DNA of 64,000 nucleotides from Azolla caroliniana (taxonomy: Eukaryota > Polypodiophyta), in assembly GCA_043228905.1 (NCBI GenBank), contig JBHGNT010000002.1:24428001-24492000 (forward strand), given 5' to 3'. This document shows, one piece after another, positions 1-12,333 of this stretch. The position numbers were made by a program, and so were the translations under genes. The stretch's first letter is position 1. Every line of letters starts with the position of its first letter. The notes beneath the pieces were generated by a model. The model was given only the letters and a program-made list of their open reading frames with translations. It was not told the origin of the DNA and ran no database searches.

Positions 1-917
1 TAAACAAAGTGTTATGCATAAAGTTTATCGATGCAAGAAGAGGAAATCTATTCTTGATATGGATTGTCAATTCAAACGTTGGGAAGCCAAGGATAGACAA
101 CATAATAAGGTGGACAAGCTACAAGCAAGATGGAGGGAGAGATGGTAGTGATGATGTATTATTGCCCTGTTTGAGTCAAATAAAATAGAACACCCTTGTG
201 TATGGAGATCTTGTTGTCACTCATGTTCTGGTTGACGGAACTATGTATGTACATAAGCAGTACAATATTACTTGCATTACAATGTTTGAGCAAAATGTAA
301 GGTTTTCATGGAATAAAATGGACGTGCAAAAGAAATAAAAGCCTTCAATGTAAACAACAGCCTCAAGATTTAGAAAGGTTAAAGACATCATTTATGAAGT
401 ATGTAAGCTTTATATTGGTGTTCAATTCATCTATACATTCTAAGATAAAATGTTGCATGATTGCAGCTCGTTTTAAGCATTGAAATCTTTCTAATGGTTT
501 TCCTTAGTCACTATCATTTTCTAAAGTTTTATCAAATAATGCATTCCATCTTCATTTATTTTTTACAATTTCAGTTCAGAGTGTTCAACTCATTTACGTT
601 AAAAGATAAAGCATTTAATGATTGCAAAGGCAAACTTGAGCTTTCTAATGGTTTCCATAGTCACTGTAATTTGCTAATATTTTACCAAATACTTCATTCC
701 AGATTGATTTAGTCTTACAATTTCATTTCAGTGAGGCCTAGTATTGCTGAGAAGCCTAATCTGACAAGTTTTTTATAATAACCATATTTCCAGATAAAAA
801 ATAGTTCAATAGCATCATGGTACACATGTAATGGCTTGTTTTCTATTTACTCTGTCTGAATGTCGAGTACCAATACTCAATAGTCAAATCTCTTGCTGTC
901 TAACTTCTGTACAATCA
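1..917. other. intergenic DNA with a degenerate 150-bp duplication
   Basis: I see no gene here. Two related blocks beginning near 487 and 640 share CTTTCTAATGGTTT, a TAGTCACT stretch and a run ending in ACAATTTCA, so this is an old tandem duplication with a period of about 153 bp. The 83-residue open frame over 461-712 is low-complexity and crosses both copies. The block lies beyond the stop codon of the uniporter gene and may include its 3' untranslated region. I see no clear polyadenylation signal that settles this. Confidence 0.4.
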
Positions 918-2586
918 TTATGTCCTGAATGAGTGAGTAACATTTATTTGCTGTTTATCATAACGAGACAAGCAACATTGCATTTGTAGCTCCTTCAGCC
1001 TCTCAAGGTCAAACTTCTTTTCCCTCATTAGCTTTTTTTGTTTAGAAGAAAGCAATGTGCACATGAAATCTCGATATGACGGATCTCTATTGGTAATAAC
1101 AAAAAAGAAGAAGCCTACCCAAAGGCTACTCGAGGTAACGAAGAATGTGATAGGCTCCATAACATCCCAGGAAAGGTCCCAGAATGTGAGGCGGAAGAAG
1201 AGAGCTGATTGTGCTGCAAAAGCACCCAAGGATCCCCATAGCATATTTCGCACTTGTTGATGTGCAATTTTGTCTATCTCTGCTTTCTCCTTTTCAAGCC
1301 TTGCAAGCTCCTTTATTCTTGGATCATCATCATGAGCTAAAGGTAAGGGTATAGCCTTAGATAATAATTCAGCAACCTATAAAACACAATATTAACTGAC
1401 ATATTTTAGACAGCAATCCAAGTAAAGAGCAACATTTAAAAGATACAAACTTCAAATTTTAGAGAAAAATCATGAGAAACCGGTGAAAGCTCAAAAATCA
1501 GACAATTTTTTAGTGTGGAATCTAGCAAATTTCCACTAACATTTAATAGCATTTGAAAGAAAACATGCATCGGAAGTGAGCTAAAAGAAAACATATTGAC
1601 ACTTGGTATACTCAGTCCTCTATGGTGTACATGGATTAGAAGTATGGAAAGAACTCCTCATGTTACTTCCCTAGATATCTAGACACACTTGCACTAATGT
1701 GTAATGCCCATGTTAAGAAATTTAATACCCTTAGTTGGAGAGAGGCAATGGCCAAGGGAAATAGGAACTCAATCTCTCATTTTCATAATCCAGCATCTGA
1801 TTGCATGCTTAGACAGAGGTTAAGGAGTCCAACCTCTTGTTTATTATTGAGCAATCATCACTCTTGAACCCATGTCAGATCCACTTTTAACAAGGGATTA
1901 AGCGCACAAATCAAGTTAGATAACAAGAACCATTTGATGACCACATTGCAAGCTAAATGCAAAATCAATCTAGCCAACGATACCCTGTTTGAGGGCCAAG
2001 CTAAATGCAAATTCCATCTATATAAATGGAACCATGTGAGTGCCACTTTACAAATTATGATCATAACTCGATTTAGCTAGCAAAGAAAGAAAACAAACAA
2101 AAGAAGAAGGTATAAGATAAGCTATACCCGTTGAGGATCAAGGAAAACTCTCTTGCGAAAAATAAGTATCACCCCAGCTTCATCAAGCCTCTTGATCACT
2201 TGCTCAGCTTCGGCATCACTGATAGCTGAGCCAATTTGCTTGCAAAGCTTGATTGCATCATCAAGAGAAATACTATCAGCGGTTCTCTTGGATCCAAATA
2301 GATGTTGTTTGAAATCATCCAATTTCATATGTTCCACTAGACCTCGGGTTTCGTTTATAGATAAGGATCCTTTCTTTTCTGAGAGAGGAGGGGATAATGT
2401 GCTAAAGAAGTGGCAACTCCTCCGATACAAGTTATATATGGAATCTATTTTTCCCGAAAGATTATCCGTGGAAACTATTATTCTAATAGATCTAAGCTGT
2501 TCATTATGAGGTCTGGAGTTAGCACCAACAATAGCTCTTTGTATCAGCGCAGATATAGACTTTCTTGATGCCATTTGGGTTCCCAC
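918..2586 (-). CDS. MCU: mitochondrial calcium uniporter pore subunit (MCU family)
   Basis: This is the pore-forming subunit for Ca2+ uptake across the inner mitochondrial membrane. There are two exons, 2586-2128 and 1376-918, with a GT-AG intron in phase 0, giving 305 residues; plant MCUs are usually slightly longer. Residues 1-60 are basic and Ser/Arg-rich, as in a mitochondrial presequence. The middle carries the N-terminal MCU domain, followed by a charged coiled-coil around 173-192. TM1 is at about 198-219. The pore motif WDVMEP is at 223-228, with the acidic pair D224/E227 that forms the selectivity filter in this family. TM2 is at about 229-250, and a basic, helical C-terminus follows. 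ATG at 2586 is the first in frame; a second at residue 5 (MASRKS) is equally plausible. The family assignment is very secure; the exact start is not. Confidence 0.93.
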
Positions 2587-3167
2587 AAAATGTAAACCTT
2601 AATCTTCAAACAGACCTACAAAATACTGCGCCCATGTGAAATTTGGCCCAAAATCGAAGCCCTAATCTTTTACACAAAACATGAGAAGGAAAATTTTTAA
2701 ACATTGAACAGCTTCCATCGTAAAACAAACAAAGAAATATGGAAACCCAAACTTTTACCCATAAAATCCTTCTTTCTGCTATGGTAAAAACGGAGCATAT
2801 ATATATAACAAGCACACCTTGAGAGAAACAGAGGCAGGGGGGGGGGGGGGTTTGGGCAAGAACCGCAAATTCGAGTGAAGCTTATGCCTCAGAGCTCAGA
2901 ACTCAGAACCCACGAAGCAATGATAAGAAAGAGGGAAGAGGAGAAGCCATGAAGCGATTCTGCTCACTCCATGTGTCTGTGTGTCTCTGTCTCTGTCTCT
3001 GTCTCTATGTCTACTGAAGCAAGCGATGGAGATATTTTTTGGTGGTGGGGTACGGAATCCCACAGTATGTATGTATGCATTGGATTCCTATTTTTCTAAA
3101 CTTAGTTAGTTGTGTAGACAAAAAAAAAAATCAGAATTTATGTTAAGGGAAGAAGCTCCTTCACAAC

Positions 3168-3203
<36 letters not shown>

Positions 3204-3247
3204 AAAATAAGAGCTTCTGTTATAAAATAAGATTCACAAGGAAGATA

Positions 3248-3290
<43 letters not shown>

Positions 3291-3337
3291 TTGCCATAGC
3301 TAACAACTTCTCCCTCACATGTATCTTGGGCGTTGGA
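2587..3337. promoter_or_regulatory. uniporter upstream region with homopolymer and CT microsatellites
   Basis: This is the presumed promoter and leader of the uniporter gene, which reads leftward. It contains a run of 14 G at 2837-2850, a TATATATATA stretch at 2796-2805, a GTCTCT-type repeat near 2975-3005, and two (CT)n tracts at about 3172-3200 and 3251-3286. No coding sequence is supported. The open frame across the CT tracts is a repeat artefact. Confidence 0.4.
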
Positions 3338-3803
3338 TAACAATCAGCAACAGTTCAGTTTAAACGAACCGCGAAACCGCAGCTTAACGGTTTAAACGGT
3401 TCGGTTCAGGTTCAGGTTTTTTTTAACGGTTCGGTTTGGTTTCAAACAGTCAATCAGAAACCCGCGGTTTAAATGGTTTAACGTTTTCTTTTTTTTATCA
3501 ACAAAATTTTAAATTTTGTTTTTAAAAAATCTTTTCATTTTTAGACCTTATTCTCACATTTTAGGAACATCTTTAAAATTTTAAAAAATTGAAATAATGA
3601 AATATTTTAAATTTAAAAAATTTAAAATTTGACCTAAGTTGAAAACCGAAACCGAATCACGAAACCACAGTTTTAATGGTTTAACAATTTCAAAAAAATA
3701 ATTAATGGTTTCATGGTTCGATTCAGTTCGGTTCAGGTTTCAAAATTTTTAAACGGTTCAGTTTTGACCCTCTCAAACCGAACCGAACCATTGCCAATTG
3801 TTA
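3338..3803. mobile_element. hAT-like MITE, copy 1 (466 bp, perfect 8-bp TSD)
   Basis: This non-autonomous DNA element runs from TAACAATCAGCAAC to its inverted counterpart TTGCCAATTGTTA. The flanks carry the same 8 bp, GCGTTGGA, at 3330-3337 and 3804-3811. An 8-bp duplication is characteristic of the hAT superfamily. The outer 100 bp on each side are rich in GGTTCGGTT, AAACGG and CCGTTT-type words in opposite orientations, and the core is AT-rich. There is no coding capacity. A sister copy lies at 9802-10195. Confidence 0.85.
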
Positions 3804-3811
3804 GCGTTGGA

Positions 3812-4797
3812 GAAAAAGGGGGCAACTTTTTTGGCTTGCTATCGATCAACAAAAAGAGATCAGTCGACCGTCTGTAGCCTTAGTGAACCAGAAACGCAAG
3901 TGTGTGTCTCCTTTTTTCGAATGCCCTACATATGAGAACCCCTTAGCGCGATTGTGTTTCTTTTTCCTTTTTTGTGATGCATACATTACCATTAGAAAAC
4001 CTCGATAGTTGAAATAAAGAGATTCATTTCACTTTGTAGACAATCATAAAGAGATATTCCTGAAGAGGACTTGAAGAAATTGAAGTCGGCAATCCCGTAG
4101 GGTTGATTGAAAGTACAAGTGGTTGAGAGAGACAAGGCAAAACATCGACCATGGTTGGACTAGCATAACCGTGATCAAAGTCACGTTTTGCACATGACTA
4201 CTAGTATACTACTTGTACCACTAATCGAAGGATATAACTTCAATGGTTATCATGTCAAGCTCAACAAGAATGGAATGTAAGCAACTTTGGTTATGAATGG
4301 TGGCAGATCTTACAATGTATTTGAAGATTTGGGTCTACCTTTGAGATTTACTCTAAAGAGGTGTGGTCTAGCGATAGGCAATTGCTTTTTGCATAGTTCA
4401 TACTATGTCCAGTTCCTCATCAAATTTGGATTACATTCTCAAATTTGGCAAGTTGTCACATACTTATCAAAATCCAAGACAATGAATATTTGCACAATTT
4501 CTATGGCCCAAATTAAATCTGGAGATGGAAGTAATTTTTCTTTGTTTGAGATATTAGGATATATATAAGTTTTCATATTTGATGGTAAACATGGAGTTAA
4601 AAAGCATAATCTACAAAATCTTAAGGGAATGTTTATCTTCCAATTTGTTTACTATAGCAAGTCAAAATTCTCCTCAACAAAGTGTTCTTCTACCATTTGT
4701 TCTTCACATTGTCTCATACCTATGTAGTCGTGACGCAAAATAGTTGTAATATTGTAGCGTTTTGAACATGCAAGTAACATCATGTATGTTTTCATTT

Positions 4798-4828
<31 letters not shown>

Positions 4829-7101
4829 GGTATGCATATTAGTATGCTTGTGAAAATTTTCTAATGTAGATATACGTATATACTATAGGTAAGTAATTGC
4901 ACAAGCAAAACATTCATCTCACAAAGTATACATCATCCTTATGTATAACACACATGGATGATAAGGTGTTATTGTACCCCTATTCATATGGATGATAAGG
5001 TGTTATACATCATCCTTATGTATAACACACATGGATGATAAGGTGTTATTTGACCTAACAATATATGAAAATTTGTGAACCAATATTCATACCTAGTAAC
5101 GTTAAGCACGGGAACACACGACATTCATTCTCACATATCTTGGGAGAGCATGTGTACGAAAGTTCATGCATTAACATTCATACCTAGCAATGTGACGTAA
5201 AACAACTTAATTCAATTTCCCTCATGTTTTCTAAGAGTAATGAGGAACTAAGTCTAGCACTACGTCAAAAGTCGTAACACATACGTACAATTTTGTGTGG
5301 AATAAAAAAAGTTTATGGCACACATGAAGGCAATTCACGAAACTTCCAATGATTGTAAATCACTCAACCATTTTGCATGATTCAAGCATACTTCATTAAG
5401 CTTTTGAACAACTTCTACATATTTTTCTAGTTAGAAAAAAATGAAAAAGAACCTACCTTGATTTGATTGTCAGAGTGAAAATATGATATTCTCATAAACT
5501 TGAACCTTGCATGTTGTGATCATAGGAGTTTTTATCATGTTGATCACAAAATGTTAATGGCTGATATTATAAAAGTTAGACAATAATATGCATAATGCAT
5601 GTGTGCCAAGCCATAACTATTAGACAAATGCATGATTTATCATAACTATATTTTTCTTTTGGAACTCTTTTAAGTTTGATATGCCAAATGTTAAATACAT
5701 AATGGCTTCCTAAAAGCAAATCCATATGTAAAACACATCAAAGTTGGTGCAAATTCTTACACCTTGCAATATATGATGGATTATGCATTATAAGAGGTTA
5801 TCGTAAATGCATTAACATTTTAATGCATGTGTGGCCAAGCCATAACTATTAGACAAATGTGTGGTTTACCATAACTAGACTTTTCTTTTGGAACTCTTTT
5901 AAGTTTGATATACACTATGGTAACTAGAAAATTGCTTCCTAAAACCAAATCCATACATAAAACACATCAAAGTTGGTGCAAATTCTTTCATCTTGTATTG
6001 ATGGATTGTTACATTATGTATCATAAGAGGTTTTCGTCAATGACATGAATAGATTGTTAAGAAGCAATCATTTACAAAGAATAACGTAGGTTGTTTACAA
6101 TGCAAGGGTTTTTTCTTGCAAGCATACTTTTCAATGGTTGGTGCACCTTTGACACAATTGTTTCAACACTCTAAGCAAAATTTACGGACTTCCTCTCTAT
6201 ATCGTCTAAAACTTAATAGCTTACAGCAGAGATTCTAATGTTGAAAAGATTCAACATTCAACATTAGTAGCATGTCTCACATTATCTTTAATCAACTGAA
6301 AAACAAACAAAAATCATGAAGAATCTCTTATTTATGTTCATTTTCACTAGGGCAACTAACCTGCTTTTACAGCCTACTTTTACATCTTACAGCCATTTCC
6401 ACTAGCAAGGTTTCTAACTTTCCCAGTATGGTCTTGAAACCTAACAAAAGTCATTATAGGATATAGTACAAGACAACAAATACCTCAAAAAAAAATAGTA
6501 CGCCACAAGTAGAACAATTCCTTTAGCACAAAACAAATTTACTTATATATCTGTTTCATGAGTTCATATAGTCATAACACAACAAAGTAGAGTTAAAATA
6601 TATGGTTGAATGATCAAAAGTAATAGCAAACAATATTCCAATGGTGCTAAAGAGTTTGCCAAACTTCCCACCAACATAACAAAACATGTTGCTGAAATAA
6701 TAAGTTAAATAGGTAAATGTCATCAGAGGCACTATTTTCGAACCATCATTTATTTTTTTGCCCTATTCAACGGTGAAAATAAACCAACTTTTCCAAATTA
6801 CAATAGTGTCAACAACACTCCCCATCGCGAGACTCTTGGTTGGATTGGGGGGGTACCCTTCCTAGCCCGTATGTGAAATTTTGTCAGACCAATCTTAATG
6901 TTTATGTTAGTGTAGTGTGACAAAATATTCAATTAAATATCATTCTGTGTTATCTGATATCATCATTGTTATGGTTTCTTCTGTAAAAAGGTTGCAAATG
7001 AAAAGAGTAATTTGTCAAACTGACAAATTCTTACTCATTTACAAGCTTCTTTCATTCCTAGCTACAGATTCAAAAAATTCAAAAGCTATCTTTTTTACAA
7101 A
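3812..7101. other. intergenic DNA with local tandem duplications
   Basis: No gene is recognised. A GGATGATAAGGTGTTAT motif recurs three times between about 4955 and 5050, mixed with its inverted form. A 228-bp tandem duplication starts at 5593 and again at 5821; both copies contain AAGCCATAACTATTAGACAA and TTTTGGAACTCTTTTAAG. There is a (GA)n tract at 4799-4826. The 93-residue open frame at 4287-4568 matches nothing I know and has no family motif. Confidence 0.4.
5593..6042. repeat. 228-bp direct tandem duplication
   Basis: Two adjacent copies begin TAATGCATGTGTG at 5593 and 5821. They stay alignable through shared words such as CCATAACTATTAGACAAATG and AAACACATCAAAGTTGGTGC to about 6042. 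The copies have diverged by substitutions and short indels, so the duplication is not recent. No open frame is conserved between them, so it is most likely a neutral intergenic duplication. Confidence 0.7.
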
Positions 7102-10100
7102 CTATAGTACCACTGATTGACAAATGTGTGAAGTGACATCTAACTTCAATGACTTCCATATGTTAGATCTTTCTACCTTTGCTTTCATCAATGAGAAGAA
7201 GCGAGATATCCATTCTTCATGCTCCCCATGTAAATTCAATTCACCTGGCACAGTAAAACTGCAAAAAGAAGCAAAAATAAGACATGCATACTTTTTTTGA
7301 CAACATGAGTGAAATATCAAATCAACGATGCAGTGTACTACCCTATATATGTCAAAAAAGACTCAGTTTTAAGTTTACTATTAATAGCCCTATAATCCAT
7401 GGATTGGGAGTTCAAATCCGTTAGATTATTAAAAAAATAGTATTGAAAACGATCACATTTTTAGTTTAGACTAGTTTACCCTGGAGTCAAATTCCACTTT
7501 TGCCTTGGGGCCTTATAAAGAGAATGACATTTTCTATGAATAATGTAATGATGAAAAAAATTGATTAAAAATGAAACCATTTTTAAGTTTGTTACAGAGT
7601 ATGCCTGATATATGAGCAATACAATCAACTCAATGATATGCAATGAATATAAAAAACACACCAAATTTATGCCACGAAAACCTGTGAGCGTGTACAAAAG
7701 TGATGTAGAACCATGACGATTCTGAACCAGGAGAAGTGTCTCATCAAACGTCAATTCCAACCCCAAGTTATCCCATAGAAGTGTGGATCATTGCTAGGGT
7801 AGGCTTAGGTGATTTTTCACAAGACAATTAATTTATTTTTGAAATCATTTTTTGATGCTCGAGATGATTCATCAAGATAGGTGCTAGAGACAAATCCCCA
7901 TTGGTTACTAGAGATGAGTGTCCTTACGACAACAAAAAAGGGGCACCGTTATTACCAAATTTGAATAAATGATCACTTATGGCCCAAGTATGTCTTGAAC
8001 CTGTGACCTTTATATTACTAGCCAGATACTCCCAACCAAAATTCCCTAACCTTTATGGGCTAGAGTCGAATCATCATTGGTTACTAGAGATGATTAGTCC
8101 TTAGGACTACAAAAAATGAGCACTGTCATTACCAAATTTTCATAAATGATAATTTTTGACCCATCTATGTCTTGAACCTGTGAACTTTTATGTTATTAAC
8201 CGGATACTTTTAACAAAAGTCCCTAACCTTTATGTTCATTGCCCGATAAGCCATAGGTCAAGAGTTCAAAGTTCAGTGTCATCCTCAATTGAAGGTGAAT
8301 GGAACAATAAACAAAAGACAAGAAAAGGCAGTCAATTCTTAAGTTTGTTAGAGAACATACCTCATGATGTCATTTGTAGCAATATCATGCATTTTTTCTT
8401 GTTGCCCTTGTACTGATGGGAATGCCAAAATCTCCCTACCTTGTTACAACACAATTCAAATCAAATCGAGGCAATTTATTACAAATAAAAATAAAACTGC
8501 CCTATCAAACTCTTCCTGTACTACGAACAAACCTTTGTAGCAAGAGCGTGTACCGATGTAGTGAGGTTGAAGACAAAGTCTGCATGGCTTTAGATATATT
8601 TTCTTTCTTGAACAAATAAACAACAGGATAACCCAAAAGCCACCTGCAACAAAATACAATGTAAGAAGAATGTTAAGCTACTTTCACAAATAAAAACCGT
8701 TTACTCTTGTATATAAATTCTAACAAGATGAACTCTCGGCAATATATGCCGAATATGGTTTTACTCTATTTCTTTGTGCAAAAAAGTGAGGAAAAACCAT
8801 AGGATAAACATAAATAGATGAAAAAAGAAAAGAAAATCGGTTTCTGTACCCGTTTAATGTAGGCAAAGCAAGCTCAGAACATGACAAAATGTCGCCCAAA
8901 CCAAGAAGGCGAACTGTTAAAGATGAGGTGTGAGTTTTGTTCTTCTCGCTTTCAAAAAATTGATTCATAGTGAAAATTGATTCAATATCGGCAACACCAT
9001 TTTGGGTATCGCACTCCATATATAAAGAGTAAAAACCTTTAGAATGCATGTGTGAACGTAAATGTTCGCAGAAGTATGCAAGATGCTTTGATGCCTCTTG
9101 CTTTTCTATATTTATTGCAAACTGCAGTTACAGACTCTGGTCAATAACAAGAAGCTGAAAATATATGACATATATCAAAGAGCTTAAAATTATACCTACC
9201 CTGGGAAGGATATCATCAAGGATGATAAAGTCCGGGTTTACTATCTCTTTCAAAGTTGCATCCATGTATCTCATTAGGTTATTGGGATGAATAATGTATA
9301 CGATATCCTCAATGCACATAACTCCCAAGTGAAATATAAGTTTGAAGTCCTGTTACGAATACTGCACATATGAAATTTTTGTTTCTCCTTAAATAATTTT
9401 GGGTATTCTACAAGGTAAGTTATTCCTGGAAAAACTCGGAGGAAATATTGATGAACTACTCAAAAGAAATTTTTCTGCAGGACACATCTTCTGGAAAGAT
9501 TTTTTTTCTTTTAACCTGTGCAAGAAGATTCAAGAGTATGAGAAGTGGATTTTGTAGTCCTGATGCATCCCATGCATAATCTACCATAACAACGTTGCGC
9601 AAACCTGTGCACAAGACAGCTATATCTGCAAAAATAGACGTACAACTTATTGCAATTTGTTTTCTCAAAATACAAACAATTCTTCTACTTCTAATCGTAT
9701 GCCTTCCAAAGGAAGTCATTGAACCGGTAAGTCTTTGGTTGGATTGTCACTAAATTCTCATCATGTGCACCATAACAGAGCATCAATATGGAATTTATGA
9801 TTAACAATCGGCAACAGTTCGGTTTGGTTCAGGTTTAGGTTTTTTAAAACGGTTTGGTTCGGTTTTACCAGTCAGAAACCGCAGTTTAAACGGTTTAACA
9901 AATTTTTTTTATTTTTTTTATTTTTTTATTTTTAAAAAATTTAAATTTGTTTTTAAACAATATTTTCATTTTTAGACCTTATTCTCACATTTTAGGAACA
10001 TCTTAAAATTTTGAAAATAATGAAACATTATAAATTTTTAAAAATTAAAATTTTGACCTATATTGAAAACCGAAACCGAACCAGGAAATCACGGTTTTTA

Positions 10101-10987
10101 CGGTTTAATGGTTTAACGGTTTGAACATTGTTTAACGGTTCGGTTTGGACCCTCTCAAACCGAACTGAACCGAACCAAACCATTGCCGATTGTTATTCAT
10201 GATGTGCAAAAGGTAATGAAATGCGTATCAAAGCACCAAAAAATTCTAAAAACACTTCTCAAATGTAAGGCAAACTCAACACAAGGACATCAACGTTGAT
10301 TCAATATGTGGAAATTTAAATGCATAAATTTCATTTGGAATAATTCATTCATTCATTCTGGAAATTTTAATAAATTCATATGGATTTTTGAATGAATCTA
10401 TTTTTAAAATTACTGATTCTATTTGGAATATATCATATGGCACCCAAAAGATAGCCTCCTATAATCTACTCAATTCCCTCTTCTTAAAATTAAAGCGCCA
10501 ATCCTTTATTTAGAGATTCTAATGAATATTCAGTGATTTTTAATGAGCTTATTTAAGGGTTTTAATGAATTTATTTTGAGATTGTAATGGATTTACTTTG
10601 GGATTTTAATGAATTTATTTAGAGACCTTAATGAGTTTATTTGGAAATTAATGTAGAATAATAAAAATCATCCTATAGAAACATGGGGTGTTAACCCTTT
10701 CTCTGCACAGAGATGAATATATATGTTGATACCCTATGACAATGGTGAAGGATAAAACTATGTGTTTTAAAAATAAGAAGAAAAAACAAAAAACTTCAAA
10801 TTTTTAAGAGGGATGGGATGTTGGGATGATTTTGACACATACCCAACAGAAGTCGTTTCTTAGCAGATGCTTTGAGACGCCATGGAACACGAAGGAGGTA
10901 ACTCTGCAGAAGCTTCTGATCCAGTTTCTTTAAGCTCTCTTCATCCTCAGCACGCATTTTGTTTCTGCAATGATGAATCCTTTCCAT
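7102..10987 (-). CDS. UPF0739 / DUF4504 (C1orf74-like) protein
   Basis: I assembled seven exons: 10987-10843, 9625-9516, 9349-9200, 9121-8850, 8643-8533, 8435-8361 and 7258-7102. All have GT-AG borders and continuous phase, giving 339 residues, somewhat longer than the roughly 270-residue animal C1orf74. The assignment rests on motif order. A segment NVVMVDYAWDASG is followed by a hydrophobic VMCIEDIVYIIHP segment. LLGYPVVYLF sits at 228-237, SFTVPGEL at 288-295, and the C-terminus ends in VVL. These correspond in order to the family's LLGYPVPY, SFSVPESL and valine/leucine-rich tail. The molecular function of the family is unknown, and I see no signal peptide or TM helix. The first ATG at 10987 could be replaced by the one at 10957. 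Introns host an hAT-like MITE (9802-10195) and SINE-like repeats (7.9-8.25 kb). The gene structure is good; the family name is moderately secure. Confidence 0.68.
7901..8252 (-). repeat. duplicated SINE-like (tRNA-related) segment in an intron
   Basis: Two copies with a period of 176 bp start with TTGGTTACTAGAGATGA at 7901 and 8077. On the minus strand each contains AGGTCACAGGTTCAAGAC or a close variant. GGTTCAAGAC (7992-8001 and 8169-8178, complement) resembles the pol III B box GGTTCRANNCC. A G-rich segment resembling an A box lies some 60 bp upstream on that strand. This fits a tRNA-derived SINE that was later duplicated inside the last intron of the DUF4504 gene. The A box is weak, so the SINE reading is tentative. 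Confidence 0.4.
9802..10195. mobile_element. hAT-like MITE, copy 2 (394 bp)
   Basis: The termini TAACAATCGGCAAC and TTGCCGATTGTTA are inverted repeats nearly identical to copy 1 at 3338-3803. The flanks TTTATGAT (9794-9801) and TTCATGAT (10196-10203) are an 8-bp target duplication with one difference. Subterminal GGTTCGGTT, AAACGG and CCGAACC words crowd both ends, and the middle is almost pure A/T. It has no coding potential and lies in intron 1 of the DUF4504 gene. Confidence 0.83.
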
Positions 10988-11873
10988 CCTCTAATAAAAC
11001 TATAAATCTAGCCCTTTTCTCTATCCCCATTCACTCGATCGACCACTACAAGTTATGAGTTCTGAGTTCTAACCCATTCGCCCGATCGTTAGATTCTCTA
11101 CTAAAAGTTCTAACCCATTCACTCGATCGCTAGATTCGCTACTACATTTTCTAACCCATTCGCTCAATCGCTCGATTTGCTACTATAAGTTATGCTCGTG
11201 ATCATGAATCAATGTGATTTGTTTCATACCTCCGCACAAACGTGATTTAGGGATTGCCTCATTAAACCTCTCGCTAGGGTTTTGGATAGCAAGCCCCCTC
11301 ATTCGTTGATATCTAGAAGTTGTAGTTTGAAAGTATCTATAAATCAATCAAAATCTAGCAAAGATATGCATACATTTCAGGTCTTTTATAGACTGTGCTA
11401 GATATCTCAAGGCATAGGCAAAGTTGCTCGAAGGGCTATTCGTGAACATAATTGACCTCATTGTATGACCAGGTAATGTCATGTGCCTTGTAGTGGGAGT
11501 GTGGTACATTGAAAAGATGGCATGTATTTTGACAGTGTTGATCTTCAAACTATTTTGGAACATATTGGCATTGCTCTATGACTTGGAAATGTCACGTGCC
11601 TTATAAGTGTTACCTTGACAAGGTGATACGAATTTTGATGGTATCAAAGTCGGGATAAGACACTAGAGAGTCGAGATGATGTCAATAATGTCCTCAAGGG
11701 GGGGGGTAATGGTAATTGTCAAGTTGATGTCCTCCTCAATTTTGGATGACGTAATGGTAGAGATAAAAAAGGGACATTAACATGGTTGTAGTAGATCAAT
11801 TCATCAACTATAGGCTAAGGCATATCGAGGTTAAATCCCATGTAAGGTGACAAGCCATGTATTGTGCTTCACT
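10988..11873. promoter_or_regulatory. DUF4504 gene upstream region
   Basis: Upstream flank of the leftward DUF4504 gene. Near 11027-11175 a short unit of the type CCCATTCRCTCGATCG recurs about four times, with GATTCKCTACTA between copies. It could be a degenerate minisatellite or clustered promoter sites. The rest, up to the retrotransposon target duplication at 11874, shows nothing recognisable. Confidence 0.35.
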
Positions 11874-11878
11874 TATCA

Positions 11879-12333
11879 TATTATAGATCTAGGTACTAAA
11901 GTAAGCTTAACATAAGGATAAAGAAAAGAAAGATAGAAAGCAGAAAGAGAAAGAAGGGTGCCGATCCACCCGACCACCCCCGAGCGAAGGGATCGAGACG
12001 GACTCGAGCCTCGATCGGCATCCCATACCACTGCCGTGGCGTCGAGTCGTACCTGGTGCTGGCGCGCTCGCTACGAGAGTTGACCCACCACACGAGCAGA
12101 GTCTCGATGTAGTCAAAAGATGATCAAATGAGGGTAGCTAGGCCTCTTATTTATAGCGATACCCAAGGCCCCCAGGCAAGTTCACACTTGACCTAATGGG
12201 TTGTCTCAATCCCGAGGATTAAAAGTAATCCTCCCCTTCTTTACACTCTCGTTTAACCCTCACACTTATCCACGTGTATAGAATACTACGGTAAATTCTT
12301 ACCACGGGATATTATATGGTCATGCCCGTAACA
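11879..12333 (-). repeat. 3' LTR of the Ty3/Gypsy element
   Basis: This 455-bp LTR runs on the minus strand from TGTTACGGGCATG to TAGATCTATAATA. It retains a TATA-like CTATAAATA (complement of 12148-12156). The termini are TG and TA rather than the usual TG and CA; the TATCA target duplication fixes the boundary. A GC-rich block at about 11960-12075 stands out from the AT-rich surroundings. Confidence 0.92.

Noticed and set aside
1057-2509. Plus-strand frames opposite the MCU gene
   Set aside because: Antisense shadows of the two MCU exons.
4287-4568. 93-residue plus-strand frame
   Set aside because: No family motif, no splice partners and no codon pattern that separates it from intergenic DNA.
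7476-7790. Possible extra exon of the DUF4504 gene (frame with TLLLVQNRHGSTS)
   Set aside because: No in-phase acceptor exists: the nearest AG leads to a stop, and the flanking exons join correctly without it.
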